Position numbers and translations under genes: made by a program
Notes under the pieces: generated by a model
Seen by the model: only the letters and a program-made list of their open reading frames with translations
Told to the model about the DNA's origin: nothing
The model's database searches: none
In this document: piece after piece, positions 6,779-14,729 of the stretch
Layout: every line of letters starts with the position of its first letter
Numbering within the stretch: the stretch's first letter is position 1
NCBI GenBank assembly: GCA_001564065.1
Contig: LKNA01000023.1
Coordinates: 1 to 40,678 of the forward strand
Reading direction: 5' to 3'
DNA length: 40,678 bases
DNA from: Chitinophagaceae bacterium T5-Br10_B2g13
GTDB taxonomy: Bacteria > Bacteroidota > Rhodothermia > Balneolales > Balneolaceae

Positions 6779-8143
6779 TCATTCAACATATACCGTTTTA
6801 ATATTCACAAACTCTTTGATCCCAAAGTGTGACAATTCACGACCGTATCCGCTCTCTTTAATTCCGCCAAACGGTAAACGCGGATCAGATTTCACCAGGG
6901 AGTTAACAAAACAGTTCCCTGCATTCAGTTCTTTTGCTGCAATACGTTCTCCTTTTTTCAGATCTTTTGTAAATACAGCTGCTCCAAGGCCAAAAACGCT
7001 GTCGTTTGCAATACCAATTGCATCTGCTTCGTCCTTTGCGCTGATAATAGCTGCAACCGGACCGAAAAGCTCCTCATCATAAGCGGCCATTCCCGGTTTT
7101 ACGTTACTCAGTATCGTAGGCGGATACCAGGCACCTTTTTTATTTGGTATTTCTCCTCCTAACAAACAGTTAGCGCCTTTATCAATACTTTGTTGAACCT
7201 GATCGTGTAACTCGTCGCGAAGATCTCCTCTCGCCTGAGGGCCCAGGTCATAAGACTCATCCATTGGGTCGCCCATACTCTTTGTTTTCATCTCCTCCAC
7301 AAATTTCCCGGTAAACTCCTCTAATCTGGATTCTACGACGATAAATCTTTTAGCAGCAATGCAGCTCTGACCGTTGTTAATCAGACGGCTGTTTACACAC
7401 GTTGGAATGGCTTTATCCAGATCGGCATCATCCAGAATCAGGTATGGATCACTGCCCCCCAGCTCAAGTACTGTTTTCTTAAGTTCTGATCCCGCTTTCT
7501 CAGCAACGGCTTTTCCGGCAGGTACGCTTCCGGTCAGAGTTACAGCTTTAACAATGGGATTTTCTATAACGCCGGCAACCTCATTACTGGAGATTTTTAG
7601 CGTTCGAAACAGATTATCTGGAAATCCGGCCTTTTTAAAAATATCCTCGATGGCGAGAGCACAGCCCGTTACATTCGATGCGTGCTTCAGAAGCCCCGCA
7701 TTCCCGGCCATTAACCCGGGAACAGCAAATCGAAAAACCTGCCAGAAAGGAAAATTCCAGGGCATTACCGCAAGTACGGTTCCCAACGGTTCAAAAGTGA
7801 CAAAGCTCTTTTGAGCATCTGTTTTAATGATCTCATCCTTTAGGAATGACTCCCCATTTTCTGCGTAATATTCACAAACCCAGGCGCACTTTTCAACCTC
7901 TGCCCGGGCACCGGAAATAGGCTTCCCCATCTCCATGGTCATAAGCTCGGCATACTCATCAATATTGCTTCGGAAAATCTTTGCAGCGTTGCTCATCAAC
8001 CGCGCTCTTTCACCATAATTATATGACTGCCAGTTTAAGAACGCTTTTTCACTGCTGATAAGGATTTCATCGATCTCTGATTTTGTATGCTCTTTATATT
8101 CCTCAATTAGTTCATCGTTGGCAGGATTTATTGATGTAAGCAT
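6779..8143 (-). CDS. NAD(P)-dependent succinate-semialdehyde-type dehydrogenase
   Basis: 454 residues, the length of the Sad/YneI and GabD-like aldehyde dehydrogenases. Motifs: PWNFP around N130 (oxyanion hole), TLTGS (202-206) in the cofactor site, catalytic base E227 in LELGGSDPYLIL, catalytic thiol C261 in NNGQSCIAAKR, and ELFGP and PFGGIKESGYGRE near the C-terminus. The short N-terminus, the GSDPYLI motif and AAKR are typical of the YneI-like subgroup, which oxidises succinate semialdehyde to succinate. It is downstream of tryptophanase on the same strand, separated by 110 bp with a hairpin, so the two may be co-regulated in amino-acid breakdown. The exact aldehyde substrate is inferred. 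Confidence 0.9.
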   Translation of the reverse strand: MLTSINPANDELIEEYKEHTKSEIDEILISSEKAFLNWQSYNYGERARLMSNAAKIFRSNIDEYAELMTMEMGKPISGARAEVEKCAWVCEYYAENGESFLKDEIIKTDAQKSFVTFEPLGTVLAVMPWNFPFWQVFRFAVPGLMAGNAGLLKHASNVTGCALAIEDIFKKAGFPDNLFRTLKISSNEVAGVIENPIVKAVTLTGSVPAGKAVAEKAGSELKKTVLELGGSDPYLILDDADLDKAIPTCVNSRLINNGQSCIAAKRFIVVESRLEEFTGKFVEEMKTKSMGDPMDESYDLGPQARGDLRDELHDQVQQSIDKGANCLLGGEIPNKKGAWYPPTILSNVKPGMAAYDEELFGPVAAIISAKDEADAIGIANDSVFGLGAAVFTKDLKKGERIAAKELNAGNCFVNSLVKSDPRLPFGGIKESGYGRELSHFGIKEFVNIKTVYVE

Positions 8144-8202
8144 ATCTCTGTTTTATTAAATTTATAATTCCGATCTGATACGACAACAAATTTACTTTTA
8201 GA

Positions 8203-8229
8203 ATTGATTCAAAACTGTTGGGAATCAAT
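8203..8229 (-). terminator. Inverted repeat between tryptophanase and dehydrogenase genes
   Basis: ATTGATTC at 8203-8210 and GAATCAAT at 8222-8229 are perfect inverted copies with an 11-base loop, lying 25 bases after the tryptophanase stop. It may be an attenuating terminator, or an operator for the dehydrogenase gene. Confidence 0.4.
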
Positions 8230-8253
8230 ATCCAAACTTATTCTATCCATAAT

Positions 8254-9642
8254 TTACAAAGGTTTCAGCCTTGCAGAAAAATGTCTGAGTACTTTTGGCG
8301 CAGAGTCAATTTCATACCCTTTTAGCTGTTCTCTCTGTTCAAAAGCGTGTATGACAACTTCCGCCAGATAGTCGATGTGACTCTGTGTATAAACTCTTCT
8401 TGGAATGGCCAAACGTACCAGCTCCATCGCGGCCGGTTTTTCTGATCCATCAGGCTGAAGCCCGAACATAACAGTTCCAATTTCCACCGCGCGAACACCG
8501 CCAATCAGATAGAGTGCGTTGGTTAAACTCCATGCCGGATAATCAAGCGGATCTATTTGAGGCAGCATCTCTTTAGCATCGATATAAACGGCATGACCGC
8601 CGGTTGGCTGCACGATTGATATCCCAGCGTCAATCAATTTATCTCCCAAATAGGCTGTAGATCTGATGCGATACTTCAAATACCCTTCATCCAGGGCTTC
8701 ATAAAGTCCGGCCGCCACAGCTTCCATATCGTACCCCGCCATTCCGCCATATGTAGGGAAACCTTCTGTAAGTATGGTAAGGCTCCGGCAATCCTGCGCA
8801 AGCTGATCGTCATTCAGTGCCAGAAAGCCACCAATATTGGCCATGCCGTCTTTTTTAGCGCTCATCGTACAACCGTCTGCATAGCTGAAAATTTCACGGG
8901 CAATCTCAATCGGTGACTTATCCTCGTAGCCATCTTCCCTGGTTTTGATGAACCAGCTATTTTCAGCAAAACGGCACGCATCAATAAAAAATGGAATGTC
9001 AAATTTCCGGGCTACATCAGAGACAGCTTTTACGTTCTCCATACTTACCGGCCGCCCGCCACCCGAATTGTTGGTCAGAGTTAGCATTATAGCCGGAATT
9101 TTTTCACTCCCAACCCGTCCAATGGTCGCTTCAAGTTTTTCAACATTCATATTTCCCTTAAATGGATGAATCGTCAATGGCTGGCGACCTTCATCAATGA
9201 CCAGATCCAGCGCTTCTGCACCATTATGTTCTACGTGTGCCCGTGTGGTATCAAAGTGGGTATTACTGGGTATCACATCGCCTTTTTTTGCAATGGTTGT
9301 AAAGAGGATATTCTCAGCCGCCCTGCCCTGGTGAGTTGGGATTACATGCTTGAACCCGGTAATATCCTGAACGGCTTTTTCAAACCTGTAAAATGATTCA
9401 GATCCGGCATACGACTCATCGCTGCTGATCATACCTGACCACTGCTGTGAAGACATCGCTCCGGTGCCGCTATCCGTAAGCAGATCGATTAGTACATCTT
9501 TTGCCTTAAGCAAAAAAGGATTATAGCCGGCTTTCTTAAGTAGTTCTTTTCGCTGTTCCATCGTTGTAAACCGAATGGGTTCAACAGAACGAATACGAAA
9601 GGGTTCAATAATGGTGTCTGTTTTAAATTCCTTTAGCTCCAT
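8254..9642 (-). CDS. tnaA: Tryptophanase (beta-eliminating lyase family)
   Basis: 462 residues, a PLP enzyme of the tryptophanase/tyrosine phenol-lyase family. The PLP lysine is in SAKKD (K264 by family alignment), the PLP aspartate is in FIDACRFAEN, and R384 is in GGVRAVEIG. The body, for example MSSQQW, EIFSYADGCTMS and NIGGFLALNDD, looks more like tyrosine phenol-lyase, but the two positions that separate the activities are tryptophanase-like. HFDTT has Asp131 where phenol-lyase has Thr, and RAVEIG has Ile388 where phenol-lyase has Arg. It should convert tryptophan to indole, pyruvate and ammonia. No adjacent tryptophan transporter or obvious tnaC-like leader is visible in the 130 bp upstream. 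Confidence 0.85.
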   Translation of the reverse strand: MELKEFKTDTIIEPFRIRSVEPIRFTTMEQRKELLKKAGYNPFLLKAKDVLIDLLTDSGTGAMSSQQWSGMISSDESYAGSESFYRFEKAVQDITGFKHVIPTHQGRAAENILFTTIAKKGDVIPSNTHFDTTRAHVEHNGAEALDLVIDEGRQPLTIHPFKGNMNVEKLEATIGRVGSEKIPAIMLTLTNNSGGGRPVSMENVKAVSDVARKFDIPFFIDACRFAENSWFIKTREDGYEDKSPIEIAREIFSYADGCTMSAKKDGMANIGGFLALNDDQLAQDCRSLTILTEGFPTYGGMAGYDMEAVAAGLYEALDEGYLKYRIRSTAYLGDKLIDAGISIVQPTGGHAVYIDAKEMLPQIDPLDYPAWSLTNALYLIGGVRAVEIGTVMFGLQPDGSEKPAAMELVRLAIPRRVYTQSHIDYLAEVVIHAFEQREQLKGYEIDSAPKVLRHFSARLKPL

Positions 9643-9761
9643 GGTACTATTTCTACTTTTCAGTCTTTTTAATCTCGGGTTATGATAGTAAAAGCAATAT
9701 TTATGTAATGTATTTTGCCTTTTCTTTAAACACTGTCTAATTTAAGATAAAAATATCCTAA

Positions 9762-9769
9762 TAACTTTG
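9762..9769 (+). promoter_or_regulatory. TAACTTTG promoter box directly before the acyl-CoA synthetase
   Basis: Identical to the -7 box found before the Fur-family gene and matching Bacteroidota TAnnTTTG. A start site about 5-8 bases downstream would fall at the predicted first codon, so the mRNA may be leaderless. No clear -33 box is seen. Confidence 0.4.
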
Positions 9770-9773
9770 AATT

Positions 9774-11825
9774 ATCATTGAATCTTTCTTCACACCCAAA
9801 AAGGTTGCCGTTATAGGCGCCTCAAGAGATCCCCACAAGCTTGGCTACGGCGTTATTCGAAATCTGTTGAAATACAATTTCAAGGGAGAGATTTATCCGG
9901 TTAACAAAAACGCCTCAGAGATTCTGGATATCCCCTGCTACTCCTCTGTGGAAGAGCTGCCGGATGGTATAGATCTGGCAGTAGTTGTACTGCCGGCTAC
10001 TATCGTGCCTAAAATAATTGAACAGTGTGGAGCTAAGAAGATTAAAAACGCCATTGTAGTAAGTGGGGGGTTCAGTGAAACAGGTGAAGAAGGCCGGGAA
10101 CTGGAAGAAAAATTAAAGGAAGTAGCAGAAAATCACGGAATTCGAATAATAGGTCCCAATTGTATCGGAACCATAGATACACATGCACCCGTAAATACAA
10201 CATTTGTAGTGGGAATGCCCGAACAAGGCGGAATTGGATTTATATCGCAGTCGGGAGCAATGGTTGCTGCGGTTATTGACTGGGCACGGGGTGCAGGTGT
10301 CGGTTTTTCAAGGATTGTGAGCCTGGGAAATCAGATCGATGTAACGGAAACAGAAATGATCGACCTGATCGGAAATGATCGCCAGACAGAAGTGATTACC
10401 GCTTATGCCGAGGGCGTTTCTGACGGTGCACAATTTTTAAAAATATCCCGGGAAATAGCCCGGAAGAAGCCCTTTGTTATTTTGAAAGGTGGACAGAGTG
10501 AAAAAGGCGCTGAAGCCGTATCGTCTCATACCGGTGCTCTTTCAGGAAGCAAAGAAGCCTATTCTGCAGCGTTTAAAAAATCCGGCGTGCTTGAGGCACG
10601 AACCATGGAAGAGATGTTTGACTGGGCCCGGGCACTTGCCTGGCAGCCGCTCCCAAAAGGAAAACAGGTTGCCGTTCTCACCAACGCCGGTGGCCCGGCT
10701 ATTTTAGCTGTAGACGCACTAGAGAAAGCCGGACTCGAAATGGCTCCTCTTACAGATGAGACAAAGGCTTACCTGAAAAGCCGGCTACCAAAAGCAGCAA
10801 GTGCAAAGAATCCCGTAGATGTACTGGCCGGTTCCGGACCCGCTACCTATACACTGGCCCTTGAAGCACTGCTTACCGATGAAACCGTGGATGCCGTTAT
10901 TGTTATTCAGGCACCCCAGGACTGGTTTCTGCCCGCAAGTTTGGCTGAAGTAGTCGGAGAAACAGCAGGATTGCATAATAAACCGGTCATTGCTTCAATC
11001 ATGGGGAAAGCGTCCGTGGATGAAGCGCTCAATATTCTCCATAAACGTCGTGTGCCAAACGTGGCATTTCCCGAAAGAGCCGCCTCTATCCTCTCTGCGA
11101 TGGTTCAGCGAAAAGAGTGGATGAATTCAGAAAATCATCAGCCTGAGGATGCAGCTGAATTTATACCGGCAGATACTGATAGATTTATTGAAAATGAAAA
11201 CTGGGAGAAGCTCATAGAATCCTACGGAATTTCTCTTCCTGATCAGTCTGAAGCAACAAGCCTGGATGATGCTATCGAAATTTCGAATCAAATCGGATAT
11301 CCTGTTGTCATGAAGCTGATCGCAAAAGAGCACACTCATAAGTCGGATATTGGCGGTGTACAGATAAATCTGAACAGTGATGATGATGTGCGAAATGCCT
11401 GGAGAAACATCACTGAAGCTGCAGAGAAAGTGAATGCGGAAATGGATGGTGTACTCATCCAAAAAATGCTCCGGAATGGACAGGAGGTAATCATTGGTAT
11501 TAAGCAAGATGAGCAGTTTGGGCCGCTCGTGCTATTTGGTACCGGTGGAACTGATGTGGAGTTGTACAAAGATGTGAAGACTGCGGTAGCCCCCCTGAGT
11601 GAAATTGAGGCAACGCAGCTCATTGAATCAACGATTGCCGGTAAGAAAATGAAAGGATGGCGCAATCTCCCTCCGGCTGACATCAAGGAGGTAAGGAAAA
11701 CTCTCATCAGCATGAGCAGAATTGCAGTGAATCATCCTGAAATTAAGGAAATGGAGATGAACCCTCTTTATGTTTTAAAAGAAGGCGACGGTGCTTTCGC
11801 CATTGATATCAGAGGATCGAAGTAA
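9774..11825 (+). CDS. ADP-forming acyl-CoA (acetyl-CoA) synthetase, fused alpha-beta
   Basis: About 683 residues if read from ATC 9774 or ATT 9777. Homologues begin M(L/I)ESFFxPKSVAVIGAS; here the same frame reads IESFFTPKKVAVIGASRDPHKLGYG, but it has no ATG, GTG or TTG before TTG 9867. An in-frame TGA at 9768-9770 limits the start to ATT 9771, ATC 9774 or ATT 9777. Starting at TTG 9867 would remove the CoA-binding Rossmann strand. Domains: CoA-binding (about 1-130), succinyl-CoA-synthetase-like with phospho-His in SSHTGALSGS (about residue 252), and ATP-grasp in the last 220 residues (VVMKLIAKEHTHKSDIGGV, EMNPL). It makes ATP from acyl-CoA, or activates acids, and fits amino-acid fermentation or degradation beside tryptophanase. 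Confidence 0.9.
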   Translation: MIESFFTPKKVAVIGASRDPHKLGYGVIRNLLKYNFKGEIYPVNKNASEILDIPCYSSVEELPDGIDLAVVVLPATIVPKIIEQCGAKKIKNAIVVSGGFSETGEEGRELEEKLKEVAENHGIRIIGPNCIGTIDTHAPVNTTFVVGMPEQGGIGFISQSGAMVAAVIDWARGAGVGFSRIVSLGNQIDVTETEMIDLIGNDRQTEVITAYAEGVSDGAQFLKISREIARKKPFVILKGGQSEKGAEAVSSHTGALSGSKEAYSAAFKKSGVLEARTMEEMFDWARALAWQPLPKGKQVAVLTNAGGPAILAVDALEKAGLEMAPLTDETKAYLKSRLPKAASAKNPVDVLAGSGPATYTLALEALLTDETVDAVIVIQAPQDWFLPASLAEVVGETAGLHNKPVIASIMGKASVDEALNILHKRRVPNVAFPERAASILSAMVQRKEWMNSENHQPEDAAEFIPADTDRFIENENWEKLIESYGISLPDQSEATSLDDAIEISNQIGYPVVMKLIAKEHTHKSDIGGVQINLNSDDDVRNAWRNITEAAEKVNAEMDGVLIQKMLRNGQEVIIGIKQDEQFGPLVLFGTGGTDVELYKDVKTAVAPLSEIEATQLIESTIAGKKMKGWRNLPPADIKEVRKTLISMSRIAVNHPEIKEMEMNPLYVLKEGDGAFAIDIRGSK

Positions 11826-11846
11826 AACCTTTTAACAGCAGAACTG

Positions 11847-12830
11847 ATGATGAGTCATAAACCAATACGACTGGGAATTATCGGATTGGGCCACATTGCA
11901 GATTATCAGCTATCTGCGCTGAATTATCTGGAAGGGTTTGACCTGGTGGCTCTCTGTGATAAAGATCGTTCAAAAAAAGCCAAAGTACCGGGCGAACTAC
12001 GTTTTTATGATAATTCGGAGCAGTTTTTCAATGACAGGCTGATGGATGTCGCATTAATTTCCGTCCCTCACAGTAGCCATTTGAAAATAACCAAAATTGC
12101 ACTTGATTCAGGAGTTCACGTCCTGATTGAAAAACCATTAGTATCAAATAGTGATGAGCTTACGGTACTTTCTAAATTAGATGAAAAGTTTCCCGGTAGA
12201 GTTCATTCTGCATTGCACGCTTCTTTTGGTGCTGAAGTGGAGTGGTTATTGAATAATGAAAAGGTAATAGATAAGCTTGAATTGGGGCAGCTGATAGGAT
12301 TCCACTGCGGATTTTACGATCCATACATTGAGGAAGGTGAGCTTAAAAAAAGTGTTACTCAGCTTGGCGGTTCATGGATAGACAGTGCAATCAACGCTCT
12401 GAGTGTAGTGGGAAAATTTATTTCTCCTGAACGTTTAACTCTTACTAATCACAGTAGATCTACAATTGAATCTATCAACTGCAGTGAAATTCAGGGAATG
12501 GGAACCTACTCTATCCAGGAAAATGGTAAAAAAACAGGAATTGGTGTTGTTGACACTAGCTGGGTTACAGGCAAAGATCAAAAAAGAACACAGTTATATT
12601 ATCAAAATGGATCGATTTTGCTGGATCACTCTAATCAGTCCGTAGTGCATATCAAATCAAACGGTGAATCGGTACAACTGGCTGATTTCTCATCAGAGCA
12701 TGAGCGGCTGACAAGACATTACATAGGCCTCTATAAGAGTTTTAGAAACGACTATTTATCGGGAAGGTCAAACTACTCACACTCTGCTAGATTACATGAT
12801 CTCATGTTCTCTTTCTATTCATCATCTTAA
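11847..12830 (+). CDS. Gfo/Idh/MocA-family oxidoreductase
   Basis: 327 residues. The N-terminal Rossmann fold has GIIGLGHIADYQ (about 9-20), and VHVLIEKPL carries the family EKP lysine. The C-terminal alpha-beta domain is present, but the common D-x-G-x-H active-site motif reads GGSWIDSAINAL, with Asn where the catalytic His is expected, so chemistry may differ from ordinary sugar dehydrogenases. It starts 21 bp after the acyl-CoA synthetase stop (ATG ATG; the first is used) and is followed 12 bp later by a VOC protein. Substrate unknown; many members act on sugars or inositols. Confidence 0.85.
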   Translation: MMSHKPIRLGIIGLGHIADYQLSALNYLEGFDLVALCDKDRSKKAKVPGELRFYDNSEQFFNDRLMDVALISVPHSSHLKITKIALDSGVHVLIEKPLVSNSDELTVLSKLDEKFPGRVHSALHASFGAEVEWLLNNEKVIDKLELGQLIGFHCGFYDPYIEEGELKKSVTQLGGSWIDSAINALSVVGKFISPERLTLTNHSRSTIESINCSEIQGMGTYSIQENGKKTGIGVVDTSWVTGKDQKRTQLYYQNGSILLDHSNQSVVHIKSNGESVQLADFSSEHERLTRHYIGLYKSFRNDYLSGRSNYSHSARLHDLMFSFYSSS

Positions 12831-12842
12831 AAGTGAACCAAA

Positions 12843-13259
12843 ATGGAACTGAATAAAATTTTAGAAACCTGCCTTTACGCTGAAAATTTAGATGAAACTG
12901 AACACTTCTATTCTGAGATTCTTGGATTGAAATTGATCAGAAAGGAAGAAGATCGCCATCTTTTTTTCAGGTGTGGAGATTCGATGCTTCTGATTTTTAA
13001 CCCGAAGCACACTTCCGAAGTTCAGACCTATGTAAATGATCGTCCGATACCGCTGCACGGCGCAACTGGCTCAGTTCATCTGGCCTTCTCTGTTGATCAG
13101 AAAGAGTTTAAAGAATGGAAAAAAAGATTAAAGAATAAAAATATAGAGATCGAATCGAGCGTTAAATGGCCCGGAGGACTAAAGTCTATATATTTTCGAG
13201 ATCCGGCAGGTAACAGTTTGGAAATCATAGAGTCAGGCATGTGGAATATTGAGTATTAG
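12843..13259 (+). CDS. VOC-superfamily (glyoxalase/bleomycin-resistance fold) protein
   Basis: 138 residues with two beta-alpha-beta-beta-beta modules. Metal-ligand candidates are the Glu in ILETCLYAENLDETEHFY (E8), the His in GSVHLAFSV and the Glu in DPAGNSLEII. YSEILGLKLI and YFRDPAGNSLEI are standard glyoxalase/dioxygenase-fold motifs. The usual first-strand His is replaced by E8. It may be a lyase, isomerase or dioxygenase-like enzyme; the substrate cannot be told. It is the last gene of the plus-strand run that begins with the acyl-CoA synthetase, and it converges on the PIG-L gene. Confidence 0.85.
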   Translation: MELNKILETCLYAENLDETEHFYSEILGLKLIRKEEDRHLFFRCGDSMLLIFNPKHTSEVQTYVNDRPIPLHGATGSVHLAFSVDQKEFKEWKKRLKNKNIEIESSVKWPGGLKSIYFRDPAGNSLEIIESGMWNIEY

Positions 13260-13284
13260 TGTGTTCATAAACTGAGGAATATAT

Positions 13285-13995
13285 TCAGGATTCTAAACCA
13301 TCCACAATAGAGCTGAGGCGGCCCTCGATGTTTTCACCAAAAATTTCGAACGGTACTTCTTTGGTTGTCACCTCCCTTACGCCGCTCCCGTCAATCACTT
13401 CCTTATACGTTTCATAACAGTCCAGTGCATTATTGAATTTCTGCATATCCTCATCATTGCACTGCTCAACAAATTTAATATCCTCCTCGTCAGATACTGC
13501 CAGTCTGAATTTACCGTCCGTAAATACTTCTCCCATTCTTGTAAATAGTGCCAGACGCTGCGGATATTCCAAATTCTGTTCCTTCAGTTTACAAAACAGA
13601 CGTTTTACCACTGCATGGCTCACAAGATGATCTTCAAATCCACTTATCCCATGCACGGCGTATGTTACAATTACATCCGGTTTTAAATCGTGAATTTGCT
13701 CTTCAATTACTTGTTCAATTTCTATCGGGTTCATCTTTTTCAGCTCGTTATCAGGCAGGTCTAGAACTTTCATACCCGAGAGGCCAAGTGTTTTCTCCAC
13801 ACACTGCATCTCTTTAAATCGAATTTCTCCCATCGCTGTTTTGCCGATACCTAAACGAAATCTCTGCTTGGTAGCCTCCCCTTTCGTCAACGTTAAAAGG
13901 TGTACTTCATGGCCCTGCCTAAGTTGAGCACTAATTGCAGGTGCCGGACCAAAAGATTCATCATCAGGATGAGGGAATATGTAGAGTATTTTCAT
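13285..13995 (-). CDS. PIG-L (LmbE-like) zinc deacetylase
   Basis: 236 residues. The metal-binding motif HPDDE is at 9-13 in LYIFPHPDDESFG; the second conserved block is YAVHGISGFEDHLVSHAVV, where HxxxxxxDH-type residues complete the zinc site. The family removes N-acetyl groups from sugars or related small molecules (PIG-L, MshB, BshB). A role in bacillithiol synthesis is possible because many Bacteroidota make it, but the glycine/histidine pattern is not decisive. No thiol-synthesis partner lies nearby. ATG at 13995 is preceded by an AT-rich 255-bp divergent intergenic region. Confidence 0.87.
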   Translation of the reverse strand: MKILYIFPHPDDESFGPAPAISAQLRQGHEVHLLTLTKGEATKQRFRLGIGKTAMGEIRFKEMQCVEKTLGLSGMKVLDLPDNELKKMNPIEIEQVIEEQIHDLKPDVIVTYAVHGISGFEDHLVSHAVVKRLFCKLKEQNLEYPQRLALFTRMGEVFTDGKFRLAVSDEEDIKFVEQCNDEDMQKFNNALDCYETYKEVIDGSGVREVTTKEVPFEIFGENIEGRLSSIVDGLES

Positions 13996-14160
13996 GGAAA
14001 CGTAGGAAATAAATGTTTAGTTAAATAATTGTTTGATAACATAGGGAGTCTTAATTGCGTATGCGAATGATAAATCAACATGCTCTCTGAAACAAAAATC
14101 AAAAGATCATTTAAAAAAACATTGAGAAATCACTCTTTTTATCTATTTTCCGCGAAATAT

Positions 14161-14191
14161 TTGCATTTCTCATCAGGAAACGTTTTATAGA
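14161..14191 (+). promoter_or_regulatory. Sigma70-like promoter for the DUF2795 gene
   Basis: TTGCAT at 14161-14166 and TATAGA at 14186-14191 with 19 bases between, 60 bases before the ATG. The 255-bp gap (13996-14250) is very AT-rich and shows no gene. The call is tentative. Confidence 0.3.
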
Positions 14192-14250
14192 ATTCGAAAA
14201 CAGATAGAAATTAACAATCCAACTAAACGAATACTGAAAAAACAAAAACT

Positions 14251-14505
14251 ATGATTTGGACAGTTGAATTAGCCGCAGCACTTGATGACGCACCTTTTCC
14301 GGCAACAAGAGAAGAACTAATTGAGTGGGCAGAAAGAAATGGTTTGCCACAACAGGCCATCAATAATTTATATGAACTCGACGAGATCGAAGAGGGAGAA
14401 GAAACTATTTACGAGGGGATCGAAGACATTTGGCCGGACTATATTCGTAAAGAGGACTTTTTCCACGGTGAGGAGGATGAAGGATTTGACTACGATGATG
14501 TTTAA
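14251..14505 (+). CDS. Acidic DUF2795-domain protein
   Basis: 84 residues, of which about 30 are Asp or Glu. The N-terminal half (ELAAALDDAPFPATREELIEWAERNGLPQQAINNLYEL) is the DUF2795 pattern: a small helical domain with FPAT(K/R)(D/E)EL followed by an amphipathic helix. The C-terminal half is an acidic tail ending FDYDDV. It stands alone, with its own promoter region and a strong terminator, so it is probably an abundant cytosolic protein. DUF2795 proteins have no firmly known role; a binding or regulatory function is likely. The acid bias fits a salt-adapted proteome. Confidence 0.85.
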   Translation: MIWTVELAAALDDAPFPATREELIEWAERNGLPQQAINNLYELDEIEEGEETIYEGIEDIWPDYIRKEDFFHGEEDEGFDYDDV

Positions 14506-14532
14506 TCCAAAATTTTAACATTTCAGATACTT

Positions 14533-14574
14533 AAAAACGCGGGCTCATTTAAGGCACCGCGTTTTTTGTTTTAA
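14533..14574 (+). terminator. Intrinsic terminator after the DUF2795 gene
   Basis: AAAAACGCGG at 14533-14542 pairs with CCGCGTTTTT at 14557-14566 around a 14-base loop, followed by TTTTTTGTTTT. It is the clearest rho-independent terminator in the window, 28 bases after the stop codon. The rest of the gap up to 14729 shows only AT-rich leader sequence. Confidence 0.85.
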
Positions 14575-14729
14575 TATTTGGCAAAATTCTTTGATCCAAC
14601 TGCCGTTGTGATATCTAACTCCTTTAAAAAAGTGGTCAATTACTCTTTTTAAAACACGAATAAATTCCCTGAAAAACACTATTTTCAGCCATATCTGATC
14701 ATCTTTAACTCTGAAATTCAATCAACTGC

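Noticed and set aside
7374-7814. Plus-strand frame of 146 codons inside the aldehyde dehydrogenase gene
   Set aside because: It lies antisense to a gene with complete catalytic motifs and has no recognisable product.
9643-9760. tnaC-like leader peptide before tryptophanase
   Set aside because: No short frame with a conserved Trp and a following rut-like or terminator element was found.
11127-11713. Two minus-strand frames opposite the acyl-CoA synthetase ATP-grasp domain
   Set aside because: The sense frame has strong homology; the antisense products show no coherent domain.
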